Assembly: GCA_017165825.1 (NCBI GenBank) | Contig: CM029376.1 | Location: forward strand, 25,747,206 to 25,811,205 | Reading direction: 5' to 3' | Length of the DNA stretch: 64,000 nucleotides | From: Hepsetus odoe | Taxonomy: Eukaryota > Chordata > Actinopteri > Characiformes > Hepsetidae | Part shown: one piece after another, positions 55,501 to 64,000 of the stretch | Layout: every line of letters starts with the position of its first letter | How positions within the stretch are numbered: the first letter of the stretch is position 1 | Program-made: the position numbers and the translations under genes | Notes under the pieces: generated by a model | Told to the model about the DNA's origin: nothing | The model's input: only the letters and a program-made list of their open reading frames with translations | Database searches by the model: none

Positions 55501-58500
55501 GGAACCAGCTTGAGGCGAAGCTGGACAAGCCCAGTGTCGTCCACTATATCTGCTATAAGAAGACAGAAGAGTACTTCACATTGTGGCTTAATCTGGAGCT
55601 GCTGGTGCCTGTGGCCATCGACTGCTGGATCGATAACATGAGGTGAGAAGGGAATTAAACCCTTGACCAAATGGTAGACGAGTGTTCAAGAGCATAGCTG
55701 GGATGAGTCTTTGCTTCCTTTCTTGAAGAGCATGTAGTTCCCTATACGGAGGACTTTTTAGATGCTCAGCCAGAGATGATTCTTGGACCTGCTGTCCCGG
55801 TACAGCGCAGCAGCTGATACTAGGCCTGTTAAGGGTTTCAAGCTGTTCCCCAAACCTGTCCGTTTCAAAGACAGTCAGTATTATGAAGATGGCTAGAATT
55901 GGTTCTTCAAAATGAAGAAATGCAGAGAAAAGTGACTCCTTATTTTACTCCTTTACAGGCCGGACCATTTTCTAGTTAAAAAACATTGACGTGTGTTTGT
56001 TTGAATTACTTTTCTTATTTTAAAAAAGTCATTTTAATCATTTAATCACCATATCAAGCTTTGCATATTATTTCATTATTATAAAAATCCCCCAATTAGA
56101 ACTAGAATTTTGGAGAATGAAAGAGAACTAAACTAATACCTTGTAATCTGAAAGTTGCATGTTTAAAAAAGGAATTTAAAGATAGAAACCCTTCCATATT
56201 ATAAACATTTATACATTAAGCCTGCATAAACATCCAGATTTTAATCTGGGGTTTTCTGACTGCTTTGTAATTTGGTTTCAAGAAAGGTATGGGTTTGAGA
56301 AACCAATTCAAAAAAACCAAAGTAAATATGCAAATTCGATTAGAGTTTAATGAATGCGCTGAGGCCTGCTTTAACAGTGTTCATATTAACCAATACAGAA
56401 AGTTCTCTGTTGGTGGTTGGTCTAACTTTTTTATTTATTTATTTATTTATTTTTTATATAATGTATTTATTTTTAAGTCTTGGTGCTTTTAGAGCACCCG
56501 GTGCTCTCTCAGTAACACTAGTATCGGGCGAGAGGATGGTCTTTCAGTTTTACTGGTTTTGAAACCGTGCAGCTGTCGGGGTGTGTTTCCCCACAGCCCC
56601 TGCGGGCTTGGTAGGAGGAAATTGAGTAAATTAAAACCAGTTTTAAGAGTCCAGTTTTGTAACTTTATTTTCCTCCTTTTCATGTTTTGATTGCAACCTC
56701 GTGTACACTGCCTTCTGCCAGATATATAGTCTCTCTGTTATAAAGCCTTCCATCTTGAAGCACTTTTAACTCCACATGTCGGGCTGGAGAGAGCTGCGAG
56801 CTGGAATGTGGTTGTATGAGATGTTGTTCGTTACTGATGACACATTTTGCTTCTGAAGATCCAGACTTCCGCATATTTTTAATGTATTGATGAGGAACCA
56901 TGCTTCAGGGTTCCTGAAGGGCAAAGTGTTTTTGTTTTGTTTTTTTTTTTTTTTTTGCGCGATCATTTTCAGAGTGGTGTTTTGTTTACTGCTGATGCTG
57001 CACACTGAGTGGGTGGAACCCCTTTATCTAGAACCTTGTATCTTTAGGCACTTTATAGCCTGGAGCAAAAAACTTTTGTGCCCTTAAATCTGCTCAGTTT
57101 GCTAACGCTAACGCACAAAGTGCGCTAAACACAAAGTGATCTGGATAGAGCCACCACACTGATTTCACTAGGTTTTATTCTTTTTTGCATCAGGCTGATC
57201 TACAATCACACTACTCGGATGACCGAGGCTCCTCCAGGCGTTGATGTTCGAGTCCCGGGCTTTGGCCAGACTTTTGGCCTGGAATATCTGGACCCAAGCA
57301 AGCGCAGTGTGGGTGAGTCCAGCTGTTCATCCAGCCTGCATTGGCAGCCAAACCTCTTTTCTCAAAGCTGCTTTTTTAGATAAAAAAAAAAAAATTAAAA
57401 AAAAACTTTTTCTGGTTTCTGTTTTGCAGGAATGTACTTCTTCACTATAGTGCAGGCGCTGGTGGATTGGGGTTATACCCGAGATGAAGATGTCAGAGGT
57501 GCACCTTATGACTGGAGAAAAGCTCCAAGTGAGTGTGCGGTCCTTTAGCTTAACACACTGTGATTAGCCATGCATGGGTGACTCCTTGCACTAGCTTGCT
57601 AGAAGAGCTACCATGTTGCAACTGACTGAGAACTGCTAGGCAGCTGATAGCCCTCCTTTCTTGTATTCGGTATCGTTGGCTAACGTCCCCAGGACTGGCA
57701 GATTGTTCAGGAATTCTTTCATAAGGTCACTCCTTCCTCGTAAAATATCGACTGCCATTGTTTGAGGCATTATTAATGAACGCTTCTAGTTCTAATTCAG
57801 CCATATTTGATTGTCAGAAAAATGGGGACACTCCACTGCAATATTAAACTAAAGGCAACATCCCAAGGCCATTACGTCAGAAGCATCTATAGACAAAGTT
57901 CACATCGTCACAAGACCGATTAACTTCAGAATGGTTTAGAAAACCTGCCTCTTAAACTCATAACGATGTCAGATGGACATCTCTTCGATATTTGCTCATA
58001 TTGTCTTTTAACAACTGTTTTCTGTAGTTTGAGAGAAAGTTCTCCAAACCTGGGGCTCCAATGTATTTTTTAAAAAGTTTCCATGTAGACCAACCCTGAC
58101 ATTTCACCAATGCATAGCAACGTTTTGCCCCTCCAACATCCATAGCCGGGGCACTTGACCGCCCAGTGTGTTCTCTACTGTTGTGTGTAGGACAAGTACC
58201 GTGCACAGGAAGACGTTTAGAAAGACCCCAGCATGCTGGGCTGTCCAGGACTCCAGGGGTCTCCAGTAGTGGAGCCCATATTGGTGCCTTGATGGCCTTT
58301 ACAGCCAAGCCAGATGTTGGACTCCAACATGTCTCCATTTATATAACCTGTCCCACATGTTCACTTAATTCCTTGCTGTTGATAACGTGGCTGACTTATT
58401 TCTACAGATGAGAATAAGGAGTACTTTTTGAAGTTGCAGTTGATGATTGAGGAGATGGCTGAGAAGTATGGAGGTCCGGTGGTCCTTATAGCTCACAGCA

Positions 58501-59543
58501 TGGGCAACATGTACACCCTGTACTTCCTCAACAACCAGCCACAGGTCTGGAAGGACAAATACATCAAAGCCTTTGTGTCTCTGGGCCCACCGTGGGCAGG
58601 TGTTGCCAAGACGCTGAGAGTCATGACGAGCGGTAAGGGCCAGCTTTAAAATTGAAAATAAAAAGTAAAATGCATACAAATGAACAATGCGTTGTGACTT
58701 TGAGTGATTATGTCCTTTGCTCTCCTGGAGGAAAGTCTGTTTTAAAGCTACGCTCTGATGCCCAGTATATCTTTCATTCCAAAACTTTCAGAATTAAAAT
58801 ACAATTTAGTTACTATTTATCTATTGTATTACTTGCAGAAATGAACTTTATGCCTAGGTATGTAAGATTAAAGAGATCATAGCTTGTCAAACAACATGTT
58901 TTTTCATTTGTGATGTCACAAAGTACCAATTTACTTCTAAGTGGTGACATGACCCGTCAGTTTTTGGTAGTAATTGGACAAGGATATAAAAAAAATGGCT
59001 TTAAATGCCCTGAACTCTTCCCTTTAAGGTGACAACAACCGTATTCCGGTCATCAGCTCATTGAAGATCCGTTCCCAGCAGCGAACGGCAGTCTCCACCG
59101 CCTGGCTCTTCCCCTATGCCCACTCCTGGCCGAACGACACGGTCTTGGTGTCCACTCCCAGCGTCAACTACACGGTCAACGACTACCAGCGCTTCTTCAA
59201 GGACATCGGCTTTGAGGACGGCTGGGAGATGTGGAAGGACACGGAGCCGCTGGTGAGCGCGCTGGCTGCCCCGGGAGTGCCCGTTCACTGCCTGTATGGG
59301 ACGGGTGTGTCCACTCCAGCGGGTTACCGCTATGATACATTTCCAGACGCAGAGCCCGTCGACGTTGTGCCCGGCGAGGGCGATGGCACGGTCAACGTGC
59401 TGAGTGCCATCCAGTGCAAACGCTGGCAGAGCCAACAGAAACAGCCGGTCAAGCTGTTGGAGCTGCCTGGAAACGAGCATGTAGCCATGCTATTAAACTA
59501 CACCACCGTGTCCTACATAAAGTCTGTCCTGTTTTCACCCTGA
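52552..59543 (+). CDS. pla2g15: Phospholipase A2 group XV (lysosomal phospholipase A2)
   Basis: The enzyme is a lysosomal phospholipase and transacylase that degrades phospholipids at acid pH and can transfer acyl chains to ceramide. Exons: 52552-52687, 55486-55642, 57194-57312, 57430-57528, 58408-58632, 59029-59543; 416 residues (human 412). The first ATG precedes a hydrophobic signal segment LALLQLSLLLSFASG; an in-frame Met5 is an alternative start. The conserved order is PPVVLIPGDLGNQLEAKLDK, CYKKTEEYF, IDCWIDNMR, VRVPGFGQTF and GAPYDWRKAP. The nucleophile is Ser201 in AHSMGNMYTLYF; the triad is completed by Asp364 in EGDGTVN and His396 in GNEHVAML. Cys333 and Cys375 correspond to a family disulfide. 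AHSMGN and EGDGTVN separate it from Lcat (GHSMGS, DGDDTV). It is tail to tail with usb1. Confidence 0.96.
52971..53062. mobile_element. Foldback element, copy 2 (pla2g15 intron 1)
   Basis: Arms TTCCGTTCCACCTTAA (52971-52986) and TTAAGGTGGACCGGA (53048-53062) face each other across about 60 bp with a GCGCG-rich loop. The arms match those of copy 1 at 2866-2958. It lies about 280 bp after the first pla2g15 exon. Confidence 0.6.
53620..53746 (-). mobile_element. SINE family A fragment in pla2g15 intron 1
   Basis: On the minus strand: head GGGGCAGTGTTGGACTAGTG, body CTGAAGTACCCTCGAGTATG and CAGCACTGCTCTC. The B-box segment is deleted. Confidence 0.65.
54235..54480 (+). mobile_element. LINE fragment, more upstream part
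   Basis: CAGACGGGGACCAGCAAGAG, AAAAGAGAGGTTTGTATAGG and GTGGAGAAGAGTGACATGAG match, in order, the segment that precedes the common LINE tail (compare the minus strand of 17790-17870). No open frame. Between 53750 and 55485 I see no other feature. Confidence 0.5.
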
Positions 59544-60235
59544 CTTCAGCGCGCAAGCCACAAAAACTATCCAGCGTAGACTTCCCCCTTACTAAGGAGA
59601 AATGATCAAGGATACTTTTCACTTTCCAGACAGAAACAGGCCTCAGTTCTGTGTTTTCAGACAGATTTCTCACGTGAGGTTAACCACTCTGCTTCAGTAG
59701 AAGGTATCTGTTTTCTGGTCCATTGCTGTGGATTTCAAATGAATGTAACTGTTCCCAGTAGCTGAGAGAAACTGGCAGGTTAGTCCTAGTCTGAAACATG
59801 GTACAGTTAGTAGATGCATGCTCTCGTGCACAGCCAGAGAAGAGTGCAATGTAATAATTTTTTTTTTTTTTTTAATTGGGGTTTTCTGAAAATCCTAAAC
59901 TAACTTCAACGTTGATACTATGAATTTTAGACCAAATGTTCAGTCGGTTTTGTGCCATTTTAATTGATGTTTCATTGACCCATGCTAAGGTGCCTGTGAC
60001 TTTGCTGAAAAACTTTATTCATTTTTTCTGTAAATCAGTATTGCTTTTTCATTTTTGATCCTCCGATCCAGGGTTGAAGATCAGATGTCATTGCTTCCTT
60101 CAGATGTTAGCCTGTCTAAGAAGCTGCAGCGTTGTTTTCCAGACGAGGCCAGGAATAGAACTTGTATCGCTCAACGTGCATTACATGCATGCTGACCTGT
60201 TTTAAGACGAACTGGATTCTTCTGTGAGAACTTTG

Positions 60236-60375
60236 ACTGGTGGTAGTCTAGAGGTAGGATGCCCAGCTGTGGGTTCAAGCCTGGTTTTATCCTCTCCAGC
60301 ACAAACTGAACTCCTGAGCAAGACCTTTTAACCCTAGAAGCTCCAGAGAGGCCCTCAGTCATTCGGCAATGTACA
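60236..60375 (+). mobile_element. SINE family B, diverged copy
   Basis: GTGGTAGTCTAGAGGTAGGA, a B-box-like GGTTCAAGCCTGG, and CTGAGCAAGACCTTTTAACC followed by a decayed tail. It lies in the pla2g15 3' region. Confidence 0.65.
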
Positions 60376-60984
60376 TCGGTCTGGTTAAGATTCAACTCTA
60401 ACAATAAATATTTGAGGTTTGCAGAAAAGTGGCCTGAACTTAAGTGCCTCTTCATAGCGTTCAATGCTCCTTCGATTTTCGAGCCTAAATGTTGAGGTTA
60501 TTAAAATTTTAAACAAGGTTCTTTACAGATTTGGAAAGATTTTTTTTTTTGATTAAGAGGGTGGGATCAGGTCCTCCTGCTCACAGAAAAGGTAAACAAT
60601 AAGATTTTAAGGTAAAAGCCTTACAAAATAATAAAATCTTATTTAGAAGAATAAACTTTAAATAATAATGTTCAAACCTGGCTTTACCGTCCTGGGAAGA
60701 GCTTTTCAGTTTTGAACATGGCCTTTCGGTTCTCTTTTTGTCATGAAGAGTGGGAAGAATTTGTTTTTACTGCTTCTCTCATAGCAAGACCGGTTTGTTC
60801 GAAACATGGTTTTTATGTGTTAAACGAGGGAGATTTTGCTTGCCAGGTCTTGCCTTAAACTTGTGGGTTAATCTGTCAACAATACTCTGCTACCTTCAGT
60901 AAACCAGCATTCTTTAAAGGTGCACCAAGTAATATTTTCACATTTGTGTCATTTCAATGTTTACCTAGTTCGCCTATAAAGAAA

Positions 60985-61370
60985 ATGGAGCGCTGACTTT
61001 CACCAAGCCAGCTTTTAAAAGCGTCGTCACAAGCCAGCGCAAGTCCAGAGTGGCTTTGGGGTAAAATATGGTGAATGGAACCAGACGTCTGATGGGTGTG
61101 AAGACGGTGCCAGGTGCCTGAGCTGCTGTTCTACCAGAGTTTGGAGAAGCTTTCGACCTAGAACCACACCCATCCAATGTGGCGGGATCCCTGCAGGGCA
61201 CTGTGTGGCAAAATAGCCACCAAAGAAAACTAATTTGGGTCAGATTCATTATTTTACCATCAGCTTCCATAAAAAAAACTCAAACACTGACTTAAAAAAA
61301 CAAAAAAAAAACAAATGTTCAGATTTGCTATGAAGACGTTGACTCCTGGTTCCATTTACCATGGTAAAGA
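60985..61370. repeat. Dispersed repeat, copy 2 (downstream of pla2g15)
   Basis: GAATGGAACCAGACGTCTGA, GTGTGAAGACGGTGCCAGG and TGCCTGAGCTGCTG, then TCCTGGTTCCATT at the far end, in the same order as the copy at 49970-50260. Apart from this, 61371-63270 shows no gene that I can support. Confidence 0.5.
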
Positions 61371-62211
61371 AACCAGTTATTAAATCCCTCTACAATGAAC
61401 CACTTAACCCCACACTGAATGGCTTGAGTAATTAAAAGATTCATTTCTAAAAATAAGCACACTTCCTCATCATTGCAGCTCTGTGCAGTATAAAAATCTG
61501 CCGCAGGCTGTGTGTTCTGGCACTATTATTCATTTTATGTAAGATTTGGTCTTATTTGGAGGGAAACTCTTACTTTGTGCACCTTTCATTCTTCGTTCTC
61601 CCACATTCAAGGCCATTTTTTGCTTCAAATAAGCTGGAAAAACAAACAATAAGCACATTTCGGTCATCAGGCTCCGTCAGATTGCAGGCTGCCTGTATTA
61701 AAGATGCACCACAAATGGTTTCTGAGTGCATAGTTCTGTTACAGACTGGAAGCAGAGCTGTTCATGTTGGCGTGGCGAAAACAGATCTGATGTTTATTGC
61801 CAAGTTTTAAAGTCCTTTAGAGGAAGGAAAGCGCATCGCTGTCATCAAACTGAATGGGTTCTATGGGTACTAATCATGTGTTTGTCATTTTTTTCTTTTC
61901 CTTTTCTAATTGTCTTTTGTTTGTTTTTCTTTTACATTTGTTAAAGTTGATTCGCATGCACTTATCTCAGAGTTGCCACAAACTATTGACTGATTTCGAT
62001 ATAATTTCTACTGAGGAGCCCTTAAATGATCATGTTTTGAAGTTGCCCAACACAGGTTTTGTCCAGAGGGGCGTTTCGGAATGATAAAACTGATTATTAC
62101 CGCAAAAAATGGCGAAGAAAAGCGTGATAGTTTTTCACCAGCTGAACTGTTCCTTTTTTTTTTAGTGCAGATTAAACCAAAGACCAAAATATTTCCACTG
62201 CCAGTGTTCTT

Positions 62212-62217
62212 AATAAA
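62212..62217 (+). terminator. pla2g15: Candidate distal polyadenylation signal of pla2g15
   Basis: AATAAA in CTTAATAAACAC. Earlier AATAAA sites, for example 60403-60408, are also possible, so the true 3' end is unresolved. Confidence 0.35.
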
Positions 62218-63276
62218 CACAAAAGTAACCTAGAACGCATCTCTTGTGTTGACTTGTGTGGCACATAGAGGCCTGTTTTATAGCTTTTATGACTTTACCG
62301 GACCCTCTTTTGTTCAATGGAACTTTTTCGCCCCAAAAGGATAAAAACTCACTTGGGCAGTTTTTTCTATTTTTGCATTTTGAGAGCTTCTTTGTGTGTG
62401 TGTGTGTGTGACCTTGCTGTTGTCCAGTGGGCGAGAGCAACGCCACAGCAGAAGCTCACAAGTGTCGTTTCCATGCGCTGACGTTTTCAATCAAATGAAC
62501 GATGTTCTGGAAAGAATGGTTTGTGTGAGTCGTCTGTTGCTTATGCACTAAGGGTGTAATTAAGGAAGACAGGTTTGCCCTTCAGAAAGATGGAAACACA
62601 AAAGCTGTGGTGGAAAAAAAAAACTCAAATGAGGAACAAAGTCTTGCCGTGCAGGAAGTTACAAAAACATCTGAGGAAAGGTTGGGCTCGGAAAGTTGAA
62701 GTGGGCAACCTGTGATGTCCACTTCGGTCATGGGCTCTGAAATCTTCTGTGAGAAAGAGTCTATTCTACTATTCTCTACTATTACTGATAATATTACTAC
62801 TGTTATCAGTGATTATCACTTTTTTAATGTCAGAATCAGAACACTTTATTGATCCTGAAAGAAACGACTATCGGTTCCAAATCGCAACTATAAATGATTA
62901 TTATATATGTTATGACACAAAGTGCATTAAATTCTGTTTATAACATGAATGTTAAACGTTATATTAAAGTTTTATAGTCATAAACGTGAGTATTTGGACA
63001 CCATGTAGCGTCACTAGTCAAAACCATTTTTTCTTTTATTTTCATTTAGAAATGGCTGATTAGAAAAGCTGCTCTTTACACCAAAAAAATGAATCCAAAT
63101 AAAATCTCGTTCATTTTAACATTTAGGTTAACCCTGTTTTCTCTTTTCTCTCAATGGAGGAATTTTAGACGGGGGATGATGTCATCCATTTGGTCACGTT
63201 AAGATAGATTTTGTGGGAAAAAATGATCTGCCAGAGGAGAAGAGACATTGCAAGCTAGTGTCTTCATAAAAAAGAC

Positions 63277-63282
63277 TTTATT
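63277..63282 (-). terminator. usb1: Polyadenylation signal of usb1
   Basis: TTTATT on the plus strand gives AATAAA on the minus strand in the context GAAAATAAAGTC, about 95 nt after the usb1 stop codon. Confidence 0.75.
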
Positions 63283-63377
63283 TTCCATTAAAAATAAATC
63301 GAATGCATCACCTCCTCCATAAGCTGGACCGCCAGGAGGCTTCTGAAGATCCTAAAACGTCCTAAAATGTGTCTTCG

Positions 63378-63713
63378 TCACTGCAGAGGGAGCAGAAAGA
63401 CTTTATTTCCTGTTTTACAACGGAGCGCTTTACAGTCCAGCCTTATCTGGAAGGGTCCTTCTTCATGGCTGTCCACCAGACTCTGCACAGAGAAATAAAC
63501 ACTGTTTGGTCAGCAGGTTATGAGACAAAAGTCAAAAGGGTTTTAATCGTCCAGTCAAACAAAGCCCTGTTTGGAAATCCTGAAATCAGTATAGATCAAT
63601 ATGTTGACAGTACGTGTTTGGGCTTCTACCTGCAGCTCTGATGAACATGCAGCCTGCAGCTTCTCAGTCAGATCACCAACACACCAGGCCAAGCTCACAT
63701 GAAAGGATGGATC
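63378..63713 (-). CDS. usb1: U6 snRNA phosphodiesterase 1, last two coding exons (partial)
   Basis: Usb1 is a nuclear 2H-family 3'-5' RNA exonuclease that trims U6 snRNA and leaves a terminal phosphate. Two minus-strand exons are present: 63713-63630 and 63482-63378, both phase 0. The first encodes DPSFHVSLAWCVGD, which holds the second H-x-S catalytic motif (HVS; the human protein has HLS here). The second ends RCKTGNKVFLLPLQ and a TGA, matching the human end RCKSGNKFFSMPLK. About 62 residues are inside the window; the first H-x-S motif and the N-terminus lie beyond the right edge. I found no further usb1 exon in 63714-64000. Confidence 0.92.
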
Positions 63714-64000
63714 CTGAGGGGCACAAAAAGTGATCCTTCACCAAAAACAAACATATCTGCACAATTTCATCCCTTTATTCTGAACGTAGTTGATCAGCCG
63801 AGGCATGAACGTGTCAGAATTTCTTTAGCTTTAAAAATGAGCTCCAGTGAATAATAGAAGCTTAAACCCCACCAAACAGACTTTCTCAGTCTCAGTCTGG
63901 AACCGTGACCTAAGGATTAATATAGACAGAAATAAATGGAGTCCCATTAGGGCACTTAATCCCATAACTACCCCTCAGGAGCAAGTATTCGGCCAACTAG

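Noticed and set aside
1..64000. CRISPR arrays, operons, phage or endogenous viral genes
   Set aside because: The window is vertebrate chromosomal DNA. No spacer-repeat array, bacterial gene arrangement or viral coding region was seen on either strand.

Overview
The window is nuclear DNA of a bony fish, almost certainly a teleost. The genes are intron-rich with GT-AG splice sites and AATAAA signals, the proteins are vertebrate orthologues, and the introns and spacers hold fish-type tRNA-derived SINEs, LINE tails and small DNA transposons. The SINE style would fit an otophysan such as a catfish, but I cannot show this from the sequence alone. All gene models were read by hand: each exon is bounded by consensus splice sites and checked for phase against recalled vertebrate family sequences.

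Layout, left to right. (1) 1-190: a candidate first coding exon and promoter of an unidentified gene leaving the window on the minus strand. (2) 2190-30950, plus strand: ckap5 (XMAP215/ch-TOG microtubule polymerase), one noncoding and 44 coding exons, 2038 residues, with a probable 24-nt frame-preserving microexon. (3) 32040-44000, minus strand: drc7 (nexin-dynein regulatory complex subunit 7), 17 coding exons, 858 residues, preceded by a noncoding exon and a promoter with three CCAAT boxes, a GC box and an RFX X-box-like site. (4) 45006-49393, plus strand: lcat (lecithin-cholesterol acyltransferase), 6 exons, 442 residues. (5) 52552-59543, plus strand: pla2g15 (lysosomal phospholipase A2), 6 exons, 416 residues. 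(6) 63277-63713, minus strand: the last two coding exons of usb1 (U6 snRNA phosphodiesterase), whose 5' part lies beyond the right edge.

ckap5 and drc7 are tail to tail, drc7 and lcat head to head about 1 kb apart, lcat and pla2g15 tandem, and pla2g15 and usb1 tail to tail. The five genes do not form a pathway. lcat and pla2g15 are paralogous alpha/beta-hydrolase acyltransferases with almost the same exon lengths and the same intron phases, so they look like an old tandem duplication.

No wholly new system was found. The most interesting points are the ckap5 microexon, a three-level nested SINE insertion with target duplications at each level (51322-51974), a second possible 3' end for drc7, the ciliary-type promoter of drc7, two copies of one small foldback element in first introns just downstream of two promoters, and the loss in this Lcat of both free cysteines known from the human enzyme.
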